Below, one piece after another: positions 25,443 through 34,332 of a stretch of 64,000 nucleotides of DNA (the first letter of the stretch is position 1; each line of letters starts with the position of its first letter). This stretch comes from Kribbella sandramycini (GTDB taxonomy: Bacteria; Actinomycetota; Actinomycetes; Propionibacteriales; Kribbellaceae). The notes beneath the pieces were generated by a model. It was given only the letters and a program-made list of their open reading frames with translations, was not told the DNA's origin and did no database searches. The translations under genes and the position numbers were made by a program. Location: NCBI RefSeq assembly GCF_013131805.1, contig NZ_JABJRC010000002.1, positions 1,178,001 to 1,242,000 on the forward strand, written 5' to 3'.

Positions 25443-26564
25443 TCAGTTCTGTACGGCGGCGCCGGTCTCGAACAGACCGTCGGTATCGGTGATCCCCCAG
25501 TCGGCCAGGGCCTCCCGGGTGTGCTGACCTGGTCGCGCAGGCGGCCGGTCGAGGGTGGTCGGCGTCCGCGAGAAGCGCGGCGCGGGCGCGGCCTGCCGGA
25601 CGCCGTCCTTGTCGACGAACGTGCCGCGGGCGTTCAGATGCGGATGCGTACCGGCCATTGGCAGCACCGGCGCCACGCACGCGTCGGACCCGTCGAACAA
25701 CTCGGTCCACTCCGCCTGCGATCGCGTGCGGAACGTCTCGGCCAGCAGCTTCTGCAACTCCGGCCAGTTCGCCGGGTCGTAGCGGTCCGCGGCCTCGACC
25801 CCCAGCTTGGCGATCAGCTCGGCGTAGAACTGCGGCTCGATCGCACCGACCGCCATGAAGAGACCGTCGGCCGTCTCGTAGACGTCATAGAACGGCGCGC
25901 CGGTGTCGAGCAGATTTGTCCCGCGCTCCTGTTTCCAGCTGCCCCCGGCAAGCGCGCCGAGCAGCATGGTTGTCAGATGCGCCGAACCGTCGACGATCGC
26001 GGCGTCCACCACCTGCCCCGCGCCGGTCCGCTGCGCGTGGTGCAGCGCCGCGAGTACGCCGACGACCAGGTACAGCGACCCACCGGCGAAGTCGCCGAGA
26101 ATGTTCGCCGGAACCTGCGGCGGCCCACCGGCCCGGCCGATCAGATGCAGCGCACCGGACAGCGCGAGGTAGTCGATGTCGTGCCCGGCCGCCTGCGCCA
26201 GCGGCCCGTCCTGACCCCAGCCGGTCATCCGGCCGTAGACGAGCCGTGGATTCAGCGCGAAGCAGTCGTCCGGCCCGGCCCCGAGCCGCTCGGCGACTCC
26301 CGGCCGGAACCCTTCGACGAGGACGTCGGCCTGCGCGACCAACCGGCGTACGACGTCGATCGCGGCCGGGTTCTTCAGATCGAGCGCGACACTGCGCCGC
26401 CCGCGATTCACCAGCTCCAGCTCGGGCGGCCCCATCGCCAGCCCGCCGCCCGGCCGCTCGATCCGCAGGACGTCGGCGCCCAGCTCGGCCAGCATCATGC
26501 AGGCGAACGGCGCCGGCCCCAGCCCGGCCAGCTCGACCACCTTCACGCCTTCCAGAGGACCCAT
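25443..26564 (-). CDS. CaiB/BaiF family protein, alpha-methylacyl-CoA racemase-like
   Basis: This 373-residue class III CoA-transferase-fold protein resembles alpha-methylacyl-CoA racemase: GHDIDYLALSGAL holds the catalytic histidine, ILGDFAGG the aspartate, and GAPFYDVYET a glutamate. It would either epimerise 2-methylacyl-CoA so that it can enter beta-oxidation or move CoA between acids. It precedes the acyl-CoA dehydrogenase gene in an operon. Its ATG lies 6 bases after the -10 box CACAAT, so the transcript may be leaderless. Confidence 0.9.
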   Translation of the reverse strand: MGPLEGVKVVELAGLGPAPFACMMLAELGADVLRIERPGGGLAMGPPELELVNRGRRSVALDLKNPAAIDVVRRLVAQADVLVEGFRPGVAERLGAGPDDCFALNPRLVYGRMTGWGQDGPLAQAAGHDIDYLALSGALHLIGRAGGPPQVPANILGDFAGGSLYLVVGVLAALHHAQRTGAGQVVDAAIVDGSAHLTTMLLGALAGGSWKQERGTNLLDTGAPFYDVYETADGLFMAVGAIEPQFYAELIAKLGVEAADRYDPANWPELQKLLAETFRTRSQAEWTELFDGSDACVAPVLPMAGTHPHLNARGTFVDKDGVRQAAPAPRFSRTPTTLDRPPARPGQHTREALADWGITDTDGLFETGAAVQN

Positions 26565-26570
26565 ACCGCC

Positions 26571-26601
26571 ATTGTGACAGTTCCACTGTCATGGTCGTCA
26601 A
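26571..26601 (-). promoter_or_regulatory. MerR-type promoter of the acyl-CoA operon, twin of the fadA promoter
   Basis: On the minus strand TTGACG (26601-26596) and CACAAT (26576-26571) are 19 bases apart, with the palindrome TGACAGTTCCACTGTCA (26575-26591) in the spacer. The boxes are identical to those before fadA and the palindrome has the same length and outer bases. Confidence 0.75.
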
Positions 26602-26709
26602 GCCATCGGGCCGCCGAGCCTCGGCCATGTCCCGGTCTTGACGGGTTCATCGCCGCCGTCTACACCGTTACCGCACGTCTGTCTCCGCCCCGACAGAACA
26701 GGTGAGCCG

Positions 26710-29106
26710 ATGACCATGGACCGCAGAGACTTCCTGAAGACCGCAGGTCTGACCGCGGCGTCCGCGGGGGTGTTCAGCGCGCTGCCCGAGAGCCTGCAGC
26801 GCGCGCTCGCCGCGCCCGCCCCGGCCGGTGGGCTGGACATGATCGAGCACGTCGTGATCCTGATGCAGGAGAACCGGTCGTTCGACCACTACTTCGGCGC
26901 GCTGCGCGGCGTCCGCGGGTTCAACGACCCGACCGCGCGGACGCTCGCGACCGGCCGCTCGGTCTTCCACCAGCCCAACGGCAGCGGCTACGTCCTCCCC
27001 TACCCGGTCGCGAGCCAGTACATGACCGGGACGCCGCACGACTGGGGTACCAGCCACGGCGCGTGGAACCACGGCCGCAACGATCAATGGATCCCGCAGA
27101 AGACGAAGTACTCGATGGCCACGCATCTGCGCGCCGAGCTGCCGTTCTACTACGCGCTCGCGGACGCCTTCACGATCTGCGATGCCTACCACTGCTCCGA
27201 ACTCGGGCCGACGAACCCGAACCGGTTCTATCTGTTCACCGGCATGCTCGGTTTCGAGCCCGGCACCAGCACGCGCGCGATCGGCAACGACGCCTGGCAG
27301 AACGCCGGTCACACCGGCTACACCTGGACGACGTACGCCGAGCGGCTCGAAGCGGCGGGCAGGAGCTGGCGGGTCTACCAGGAGTGGGACAACTACGGCG
27401 ACAACTCCCTCGACTACTTCAAGAAGTTTCTCGACATCGGCCGCAAGGCACTGGCGCGGACGAGCTATTCGAAGCTGGAGTTCTTCTACGACAACGGCGT
27501 CCGGAAGGCGAGTGCCGCCGATCGGGCGACGCTGCTGAACCAGCTCGCGGCCGGGGTCGCGACCCTCACTCCGGCCGAGCGGCGGCTCTACGACCGCGGG
27601 TTGCACCGGGTGGCTGCCGATCAGCTGATCCCGGCGTTCGCTGCGGACGTCGCGGCCGGGCAGCTCCCGGCGGTGTCGTGGATCGTCGCGCCGGAGCCGA
27701 AATGCGAGCACCCGGCGTGGGGTCCGGCCGAGGGCGCGAACTTCACCAAGGAGCTGCTCGACAAACTCGCGTCGCATCCGGAGGTGTGGAACAAGACGCT
27801 CGTGCTGATCACGTACGACGAGAACGACGGCTACTTCGACCATGTGCCGCCGCCCGTGCCGCCGGTGAACGCGAACGAAGGGCAGTCGACGGTCGCGATC
27901 GCCGACGAACTGGTCGGCGGGGTGCCGATCGGGCTCGGCGCGCGGGTGCCGATGCTGGTGGTCTCGCCGTGGAGCCGCGGCGGCAACGTGTGCTCGCAGG
28001 TCTTCGACCACACGTCGGTACTGCGGTTCCTCGAACGGTGGTCCGGGATCGCCGAGCCGAACATCTCGCCATGGCGGCGGTCGGTCTGCGGTGATCTGAC
28101 CGCCGCACTCGATCTGACCACGACGAACCCGAGCTATCCGGCGCTGCCGTCGACACCGCCGACTCCGGGCTGGGAGACGACGTACCCCGCTCCCCCGGCG
28201 AACCAAGCCCTGCCGCCGCAAGAGGCCGGGCCGAAGACCTCGCGGGCGCTGCCCTACGTCCTGGCGGCCTCTGGACGCGTTGCGGCCGACAATTTCTGGA
28301 TCGACTTCGCGAACACCGGAACGGCCGGGGCGCACTTCTACGTGTACGCGAACGCCTATCGGAGCGACGGGCCGTGGCGCTACACGATCGGCGCGGGCGC
28401 TTCGGCGTCCGACTACTGGCAGGCGGGGACGCCGAGCGGCGCCTACGACCTGACCGTGCTCGGACCGAATGGCTTCGTCCGCCGCTTCGCGGGGAATCGG
28501 ATCACCGCGACGACCAGCGGGAACGCCAACCCCGAGGTCAAGCTGCGGTACGCGCCGGCCGACAACCTGGTCTGGCTGACGATGACGAACGCCGGGACGA
28601 AGGCCTGCACGATCACGATCCGGCCGAACAACCGCGCCGGTGGGCCGTGGAGCTATCAGGTCGGGCCGGGCGCGACGGTCGAGGACTGGTTCAGTACGGC
28701 GAACGGGATGGCCGGCTGGTACGACCTGACGGCGACCGCCGACACCACCGACGGCTTCACCCGCCGGTTCGCCGGACGGCTGGAGAAGGACGCCGCCGGG
28801 ATCAGCGACCCGGTGATGGCCTCGGCCCGACTCACCGCGACCGCGCAACCGTCGACGAACGAGATCCGGCTCGATCTCGGCAGCGCCCGCACTGTCACCG
28901 GTCTGACCTGTCAGCCCGGTCAGATCGGGCAGTACGAACTGCACCTCAGCACCGACGGCGTCACGTGGGGCTCCCCGCACACCAGTGGCACCTTCAGCGG
29001 CGCCACCCAGACCCTCCGCTGCTGGCCGACGTCCGCCCGCTACCTCCGCCTGCGCGCGCTGAGCGGAACGACTCAGAACGCCGCGCTCACGCCTCTGGGC
29101 TGGTGA
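26710..29106 (+). CDS. Phosphocholine-type phospholipase C, Tat-exported, with extra C-terminal domain
   Basis: This 798-residue enzyme would hydrolyse phospholipids outside the cell. It has a Tat signal (DRRDFLKTAG), a phosphoesterase domain (about 40-450; IEHVVILMQENRSFDHYFG, later TYDENDGYFDHVPPP), and two tandem phospholipase-C-specific C-terminal domains (about 515-700). The last ~90 residues look like an F5/8 type C (discoidin) domain: SARTVTGLTC, YELHLSTDGVTWG, ARYLRLRALSG. Known family members usually stop after the two C-terminal domains, so this may be an added substrate- or glycan-binding module. AGGTGAG precedes the ATG. Its 3' end overlaps the convergent DinB gene by 20 bases. 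Confidence 0.92.
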   Translation: MTMDRRDFLKTAGLTAASAGVFSALPESLQRALAAPAPAGGLDMIEHVVILMQENRSFDHYFGALRGVRGFNDPTARTLATGRSVFHQPNGSGYVLPYPVASQYMTGTPHDWGTSHGAWNHGRNDQWIPQKTKYSMATHLRAELPFYYALADAFTICDAYHCSELGPTNPNRFYLFTGMLGFEPGTSTRAIGNDAWQNAGHTGYTWTTYAERLEAAGRSWRVYQEWDNYGDNSLDYFKKFLDIGRKALARTSYSKLEFFYDNGVRKASAADRATLLNQLAAGVATLTPAERRLYDRGLHRVAADQLIPAFAADVAAGQLPAVSWIVAPEPKCEHPAWGPAEGANFTKELLDKLASHPEVWNKTLVLITYDENDGYFDHVPPPVPPVNANEGQSTVAIADELVGGVPIGLGARVPMLVVSPWSRGGNVCSQVFDHTSVLRFLERWSGIAEPNISPWRRSVCGDLTAALDLTTTNPSYPALPSTPPTPGWETTYPAPPANQALPPQEAGPKTSRALPYVLAASGRVAADNFWIDFANTGTAGAHFYVYANAYRSDGPWRYTIGAGASASDYWQAGTPSGAYDLTVLGPNGFVRRFAGNRITATTSGNANPEVKLRYAPADNLVWLTMTNAGTKACTITIRPNNRAGGPWSYQVGPGATVEDWFSTANGMAGWYDLTATADTTDGFTRRFAGRLEKDAAGISDPVMASARLTATAQPSTNEIRLDLGSARTVTGLTCQPGQIGQYELHLSTDGVTWGSPHTSGTFSGATQTLRCWPTSARYLRLRALSGTTQNAALTPLGW

Positions 29107-29662
29107 CTTCGAAGACCTCCGCCGCCGCCTGAAGCTTCCGGTAATACTCCGACCACCCGGCCGCGTCGAGCATGTCGGCATCCTTCCCGCCCTGACCGTC
29201 GATCAGCTCGCGGACGATGTCGGCGTGCCCGGCATGCCCCGCGGTCTCGTCGACGACCCGGACCAGCAACGCGCCGAACGTCGTCCTCCGCTTGCCCTCG
29301 GCCCAATGCGGCACCTCGGCCGGCGTATCCAGCTCCAGCTCGGCGATCGACCGATCGCTGTGCGCACAAGCCTCCCGATACAGCCCCGTCAGCCACTCGG
29401 TGCTCTCCGTCGGCAGCGCCCACATATCCGCGCCCTCCCACACCGAGCCATCCGCATCCCAAGGCAACATCTCCGCCGGCGGCCGCCCCACACTCGTCCC
29501 CAAATACACATACTCGATCCCGATCAAATGTTTGACCAGCCCAAGCAGATTCGTCCCCGACGGCACCACCGGCCGCCGCCGGTCGTACTCACTCACCCCC
29601 TCCAGCTTCGCCAGCATCCGGCCGCGAGTCTCCTGCAGATACCCCTGCAACACCATCTTCAT
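29087..29662 (-). CDS. DinB/DUF664 family protein
   Basis: This 191-residue protein belongs to the DinB-like four-helix metal-binding family: KHLIGIEYVYLG and DETAGHAGHADIVRELIDG carry the conserved histidines. Members include thiol-dependent transferases using mycothiol or bacillithiol, but most are uncharacterised. The start is placed at the ATG at 29662; the open frame continues upstream without homology. It overlaps the phospholipase 3' end. Confidence 0.85.
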   Translation of the reverse strand: MKMVLQGYLQETRGRMLAKLEGVSEYDRRRPVVPSGTNLLGLVKHLIGIEYVYLGTSVGRPPAEMLPWDADGSVWEGADMWALPTESTEWLTGLYREACAHSDRSIAELELDTPAEVPHWAEGKRRTTFGALLVRVVDETAGHAGHADIVRELIDGQGGKDADMLDAAGWSEYYRKLQAAAEVFEVTSPEA

Positions 29663-29702
29663 ACCCAGCACGCTAACCACCCCCTCAGACAGTTTCGCCC
29701 CC

Positions 29703-29806
29703 GCAACACGAACGACAGGAAGTACACCGCCGGCTGGACCCCTGCCACGCTCGGCCCGCGGCCGCGCCCTGCCGACAAGTCCATCTACGTCCTGTCGTTC
29801 GTGCTG
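29703..29806. repeat. 22-bp inverted repeat upstream of the AbiEi-like gene
   Basis: The 22 bases at 29703-29724 (core CACGAACGACAGGA) and those at 29785-29806 (core TCCTGTCGTTCGTG) are inverted copies differing at two positions. A third copy, in the same orientation as the second, is at 30779-30800 and overlaps the end of cobQ. The third copy bounds the other side of the AbiEi-like gene. Confidence 0.75.
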
Positions 29807-29853
29807 CCTGTGGACAACTCGGCGCACGACGCCGCCGGTTTTGGGAGGCTTTG

Positions 29854-30774
29854 GTGGTGCCGCCCGTCGACGAAGTCCTGGCCCAGCTGGGCGGCTCGGC
29901 GACGACTGCCCAACTCCGCCGGCTGGCCAAGCGGGCGGCGCTGGAGCGGGCGGTTGCCGACGGAACCGTCATTCGGGTGGCGCGCGGGGTGTATGCGCTG
30001 CCGGCGCTTGGCCCGGAGCGGCTTGCGGCGCTTGCCTACGACGGGGTCGTGTCACATCTCAGTGCTGCCCAGCTCTTGCGGCTGCCGTTGCGCGTTCTGC
30101 CGGAGACGCCGCATGTGATCGTTCCGGCCAAGCGGCATCCGCGCGCCGGCCGCGCAGCGGTGCTGCACTGGGCGCAGGTGACCGCCGATGAGCGGCGGGC
30201 TCGGCTGACCTCTGCGCTCCGGACCGTGCTCGACTGCGCTCGGATCCTGCCGTTCGGCGAGGCGCTTGCGGTCGCCGACGCCGCCCTCCGGAGCGGTCGA
30301 GTGGGGTGGGAGGAGCTCAACCGTGCAGCACATCGAGTGAGCGGGCCCGGGCGAGCGAACGTGCTCCAGGTCGCGGCCGCCGCCACGCCGCTGGCCGAGA
30401 GCTTCCTCGAGTCGATGGTGCGGAGTCTGCTGATCTCGGACGGGATCGCAGGGTTCGAGCCGCAGGTCGACATCTACGGCGACGGCGGGTTCATCGGCCG
30501 GGTGGACCTCGCGCACTCGGCGGCCCGAGTGATCGTCGAGGCGGAGGGTTATGAGTTCCACGGATCGGCTGCTGACTTCGCCGCGGACTGCCGCCGGTAC
30601 GACGATCTCGTCGCGGCCGGGTGGACGGTGCTGCGATTCACCTATCAGCAGGTGCTGGGCGATCCGAGGTGGGTGGTCGCGACCGTGCAGGCGGCCTTGA
30701 CGCTAAGGACAGGAGGTACTGCGGGCGGCGAGGGTGCTGTGAGCGGGGTGGCGCCGGGCGAGTGGGCCGCGTAG
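29854..30774 (+). CDS. AbiEi-antitoxin-like N-domain fused to DUF559 nuclease-like C-domain
   Basis: This 306-residue protein has an N-terminal winged-helix region resembling the AbiEi antitoxin domain (about 10-55; ATTAQLRRLAKRAAL, then GVYALP) and a C-terminal DUF559/Vsr-like fold (about 195-290; GRVDLAHSAARVIVEAEGYE, then DCRRYDDLVAAGWTVLRFTY), which holds the D/E-x-E pattern of PD-(D/E)XK nucleases. Such genes are abundant and variable in actinobacteria and their role is unknown; no AbiEii toxin partner is nearby. Start at GTG 29854 or 29857, both served by GGGAGG. Repeats flank the gene. Confidence 0.8.
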   Translation: MVPPVDEVLAQLGGSATTAQLRRLAKRAALERAVADGTVIRVARGVYALPALGPERLAALAYDGVVSHLSAAQLLRLPLRVLPETPHVIVPAKRHPRAGRAAVLHWAQVTADERRARLTSALRTVLDCARILPFGEALAVADAALRSGRVGWEELNRAAHRVSGPGRANVLQVAAAATPLAESFLESMVRSLLISDGIAGFEPQVDIYGDGGFIGRVDLAHSAARVIVEAEGYEFHGSAADFAADCRRYDDLVAAGWTVLRFTYQQVLGDPRWVVATVQAALTLRTGGTAGGEGAVSGVAPGEWAA

Positions 30775-30778
30775 GCGG

Positions 30779-30800
30779 CTACGTCCTGTTGTTCGTGCTG
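30779..30800. repeat. Third copy of the 22-bp repeat, inside the end of cobQ
   Basis: This copy (core ACGTCCTGTTGTTCGTGCTG) matches 29785-29806 at 21 of 22 positions in the same orientation, about 1 kb apart with the AbiEi-like gene between. It encodes the last residues of CobQ. Confidence 0.75.
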
Positions 30801-32251
30801 GGAGCGCCGGGTGGGATGAAGGGGTAGGGGGTGGGGGCGGAGTCGAGGAGGCGGAGGAGGGCTTGGGTGTCGGTGTGTTCTTCGATGGCGTCGGCCAGGC
30901 GGTCCAGGCGGGACTCGCGGAGGGCGGCGAAGGAGGTGGTGCGGGTGGGGGCGGGTTTGGTTGTGAGGGCGGCTATTTCGGTGAGGAAGGCGTGGCGGGT
31001 GGGGTCGTCGTCGAAGAGGCCGTGGTAGATGGTGCCCCAGGTGGTGGGGGTGCGGCAGCCGCCGGGGAAGGGGGTGGCATCGCCGGTGACGGTGACGGTG
31101 CCGTGGTGGATCTCGTAGGCGGTGGGGGTGGGGCGGGCGAGGGTCTTGGCGCGAGTGAATTCGGTTGCTACGGGCAACAGGTTGAGGCCTTGGTGGGTGC
31201 CGCCGCCTTCGACGCCGTGCGGGTCGGCGATGGGGCCGCCGAGGAGCTGGTAGCCGCCGCAGATGCCGAGGGTGGGGCGGCCGGCGGCGACGCGGGCGGT
31301 GACGGCGGCGTCCAGGCCGAGGGAGCGCATCCAGGTCAGGTCGGCGACGGTGGCGCGCGAGCCGGGCAGGACCACCAGGTCGGCGTCGCGGATCTCGGCC
31401 GGGCTGGTGGTGAAGAAGACGCTGGTGGTCGGCTCGGCGGCGAAGGCGTCGAGGTCGGTGAAGTTGCTGATCCGGGGGAAGCGGACGACGGCGATCGACA
31501 ACAGCTCATTGCTCGCCGACGGCCGCCGGACCGGGATGTCGAGCGCGTCCTCGGAGTCCAGCCAGAGCTCGGGCAGCCAGGGCAGGACGCCGTACGCCGG
31601 GCGCCCGGTGACGCCTTCGAGCATGTCGATGCCGGGCCGGAGCAGGGAGACGTCACCGCGGAACTTGTTGATCAGGAAGCCGCTGATCAGGGCCTGGTCG
31701 GCCGCGTCGAGCAGGGCGACCGTGCCGAACATCGAGGCGAACACGCCCCCGCGGTCGATATCGCCGACCACCACGACCGGGGTCCTGGTGTGCTGGGCGA
31801 GACCCATGTTCACGTAGTCGGACTGTCTGAGGTTGATCTCGGCCGGGCTGCCGGCGCCCTCGCTGATCACCACGTCGTAGCGCGCGGCCAGGTCGTCGTA
31901 CGCCGCGAACGCCGCCTTCGCCAGCTCGGCGCGCTCGGTCAGGAAACCGCGGGCGGACAGCTCACCCCAGGGCTGCCCCATCAGCACGACGTGGCTGCGC
32001 CGGTCGCTGCCGGGTTTGAGCAGGACCGGGTTCATCGCGGCCTCGGGCTCGGCCCCGGCGGCGATCGCCTGGGTCCACTGGGCGCGGCCGATCTCGGTCC
32101 CGTCGGCGCAGACCATCGAGTTGTTCGACATGTTCTGGGCCTTGTACGGCGCGACGCGGACGCCCTGCCGGGCCAGCCATCGGCACAGCCCGGTCACCAC
32201 GGTCGTCTTGCCGGCGTCGGACGTCGTACCAGCGATCAGGAGGCCTGCCAC
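30779..32251 (-). CDS. cobQ: Cobyric acid synthase
   Basis: This 490-residue enzyme amidates four side chains of adenosylcobyrinic acid diamide using glutamine and ATP. The N-terminal dethiobiotin-synthetase-like ATPase domain begins GTTSDAGKTTVVTGL and contains VGDIDRGGVFASMFGT; the C-terminal glutaminase domain has the nucleophile in GICGGYQLLGG. It lies away from cobT-cobA, and its neighbours are unrelated. The GTG has no Shine-Dalgarno, but TAGGAT lies 7 bases upstream, suggesting a leaderless transcript. The final codons coincide with a 22-bp repeat. Confidence 0.95.
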   Translation of the reverse strand: MAGLLIAGTTSDAGKTTVVTGLCRWLARQGVRVAPYKAQNMSNNSMVCADGTEIGRAQWTQAIAAGAEPEAAMNPVLLKPGSDRRSHVVLMGQPWGELSARGFLTERAELAKAAFAAYDDLAARYDVVISEGAGSPAEINLRQSDYVNMGLAQHTRTPVVVVGDIDRGGVFASMFGTVALLDAADQALISGFLINKFRGDVSLLRPGIDMLEGVTGRPAYGVLPWLPELWLDSEDALDIPVRRPSASNELLSIAVVRFPRISNFTDLDAFAAEPTTSVFFTTSPAEIRDADLVVLPGSRATVADLTWMRSLGLDAAVTARVAAGRPTLGICGGYQLLGGPIADPHGVEGGGTHQGLNLLPVATEFTRAKTLARPTPTAYEIHHGTVTVTGDATPFPGGCRTPTTWGTIYHGLFDDDPTRHAFLTEIAALTTKPAPTRTTSFAALRESRLDRLADAIEEHTDTQALLRLLDSAPTPYPFIPPGAPSTNNRT

Positions 32252-32652
32252 GGGGTCGATCCTAGAGCCCGCAAGACGAGCGCGAGCCGCAGGCGGAAGC
32301 GGCCCTGTGCGGTGCCGAAGGCGAAGCCCATCGTCGTCTCGGCGTGTTCGAGGCGGTAGGCGACCGTGCTGTGGTGCCGGTAGACGAGCGTGGCGGCTTT
32401 GCGGACGGAGTCGGTTGCGCAGTACGCCCGGAGCGTCGCCAGCAGATCGTCTCCCCCGGGCTCTTTCGCCAGCCGCTCCAGCGCGATCACGTCGGGTGTC
32501 GCTGCGATGTCCTCCGGTCTTAGTCGCTCCGCCACCATCAGCAGGCCGCCGAGGTCATCCGCTCGCACCACAGGCTCTTCCGGTGAGGTGAGCCGGAAGG
32601 CAGTCCGCGCCGCGCGCCACGAGTCAGCCGCGCAGTACGCCGGCAACAGCAC
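32236..32652 (-). pseudogene. PucR-type regulator, C-terminal remnant
   Basis: This 138-codon frame matches only the C-terminal part of PucR-like regulators: a GGDEF-like tail (LTSPEEPVVRADDLGGLL) and the terminal helix-turn-helix (LRAYCATDSVRKAATLVYRH and STVAYRLE). Full-length relatives are several hundred residues and have the missing part upstream, exactly where a different gene fragment begins at about 32651. It overlaps cobQ by 16 bases. The truncated frame is open and might still be made, but it is best read as a remnant. Confidence 0.8.
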
Positions 32653-32767
32653 CGAAGTCCACCACTACCCCGGCACCTTCCACGGCTCCGGCTTCGTGAC
32701 GACCGCGGCCGTGAGCCGGCGGATGGCGGCCGATCGGACGGACGCCCTCCGCCGGGCACTCGGCTAG
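32651..32767 (+). pseudogene. Alpha/beta hydrolase (acetyl esterase type), C-terminal remnant
   Basis: These 38 codons encode TEVHHYPGTFHGSG and a tail with AAVSRRMAADR, the usual end of acetyl-esterase-like alpha/beta hydrolases, where YPGTFHG supplies the catalytic histidine. No upstream part of such an enzyme exists in frame. It abuts the PucR remnant back to back. Its stop overlaps the stop of the transporter gene. Confidence 0.75.
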
Positions 32768-34332
32768 ACCGGCGGCTCGCCCTGCTCCGACTCCGGTTTC
32801 ACCGGAGTGATGCGGCGGCCCTGCGCGTCAGTGCTGGGCAGCCGCGGAGCAGGCCCCTGGAAGCGCGTGCCGTCGCGGGCCGACAACGGCTTGGCGATGT
32901 TCTCCAGCGACTGCCCCTCGGCGTCCACCCCGAAGAACCAGGCGATGATGCCGCCGAGCAGCATGATCCCGGCGCCGACCATGTAGCCGACGGCCAGCGG
33001 GCCGCGCGCCGGGTGGTCGCCCTCGCCGATCAGCGACGCGAAGAGGAACGGCGCGACCACGCCGCCGGTCAGCTGCGAGATCGCGAAGAAGAACGAGATC
33101 GCCTGCCCGCGCAGCTCGATCGGGAAGATCTCGCTGACCGTCAGGTACGCCGACGAGGCGCCGGCCGAGGCGAAGAAGAACACCACGCACCACAACCCGG
33201 TCAGCGTCGCCGCCGTCAGCACACCCGAGTTGAACAGCAGCGCAGTGATGAACAGGACGACGGCCGCGAGCGAGTACGTCGTGAAGATCATCTTGCGCCG
33301 GCCGATGGTGTCGAAGAAGTGCCCGAGCAGCAGCGGACCGGCCAGGTTGCCGATCGCGAACGGGAAGAAGTACAGCGCGACGCTGGAGTCGTTCAGCCCG
33401 AAGTACGACTTCAGCACCAGCGCATAGGTGAAGAAGATCGCGTTGTAGAGGAACGCCTGGGTGACCATCATCGAGAAGCCGAGGAAGGACCGGCTGCGGT
33501 AGTCGCGCAACATCACCCGCGCGATCTCGCGGTACGTCACCGGCGGGTAGTCGACGACGTTGATCGCCTCGTCGTCCTTGACCTCGCGCAGCTCGCCGCC
33601 CTGGGCGCGGACCGTCTCCTCGATCCGGTCGACCGTCCGCTCGGCCTCCTCGACCTTGCCGTGCGTCATCAGCCAGCGCGGGCTCTCCGGGATGTGCCGG
33701 CGCAGGTAGATGATCATCAGACCCATCACCGGGCCGACCAGGAAGCACAGCCGCCAGCCCCACTCGACCGGGATCAGCTCCGGGTTCAGGAAGACCAGAC
33801 CGACCGCGGAGCCGATCAGCGCACCGGCCCAGTAGGTGCCGTTGATGCCGATGTCGACGCGGCCGCGGAACTTCGACGGGATCAGCTCGTCGATCGCTGA
33901 GTTGATCGCGGCGTACTCACCGCCGATTCCCATCCCGGCCACGAACCGGCAGAGCGCGAGTGACCAGAAGTCCCAGGTCAGGCCTGCGGCGCCGGAGGCG
34001 ATCAGGTAGACCATCAGCGTGATGATGAACAGGCTGCGGCGGCCCCAGCGGTCGGTCAGCCGACCGAAGAACAGCGCGCCGACCACCTCGCCGGCCAGGT
34101 AGATCGACGCCAGCAGCCCGATCTCGGCCGTGCTCAGCCCGAGGGTCGAGGACTCCTTCAGCGTGTTGCCGACCAGCGAGACGAGCTGGATCTCCAGCCC
34201 GTCGAGGATCCAGGAGACGCCGAGACCGACGACGATCATCCAGTGGAAACGGGTCCACGGCAGCCGGTCCATCCGGGCCGGGACCAGACTCGGTATCGCC
34301 TTGCCCTCGTCGAGCGCGTGCTCGCTGCTCAT
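32764..34332 (-). CDS. Major facilitator superfamily transporter (sugar-porter-like)
   Basis: This 522-residue protein has about twelve transmembrane segments with a central cytoplasmic loop. DRWGRRSLF between segments 2 and 3 and IPESPRWL after segment 6 are sugar-porter-type signatures, and GRRKMIF repeats the loop motif in the second half. It imports or exports a small organic solute by proton coupling; the substrate is unknown. A GGAAGGAG site precedes the ATG. A hydrophilic tail of about 60 residues follows the last segment. Confidence 0.92.
   Translation of the reverse strand: MSSEHALDEGKAIPSLVPARMDRLPWTRFHWMIVVGLGVSWILDGLEIQLVSLVGNTLKESSTLGLSTAEIGLLASIYLAGEVVGALFFGRLTDRWGRRSLFIITLMVYLIASGAAGLTWDFWSLALCRFVAGMGIGGEYAAINSAIDELIPSKFRGRVDIGINGTYWAGALIGSAVGLVFLNPELIPVEWGWRLCFLVGPVMGLMIIYLRRHIPESPRWLMTHGKVEEAERTVDRIEETVRAQGGELREVKDDEAINVVDYPPVTYREIARVMLRDYRSRSFLGFSMMVTQAFLYNAIFFTYALVLKSYFGLNDSSVALYFFPFAIGNLAGPLLLGHFFDTIGRRKMIFTTYSLAAVVLFITALLFNSGVLTAATLTGLWCVVFFFASAGASSAYLTVSEIFPIELRGQAISFFFAISQLTGGVVAPFLFASLIGEGDHPARGPLAVGYMVGAGIMLLGGIIAWFFGVDAEGQSLENIAKPLSARDGTRFQGPAPRLPSTDAQGRRITPVKPESEQGEPPV

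Noticed and set aside
32236..32652. Functional small PucR regulator
   Set aside because: Only the C-terminal region of the family is present and a foreign fragment begins exactly at its truncated edge; a truncated remnant is the simpler reading.
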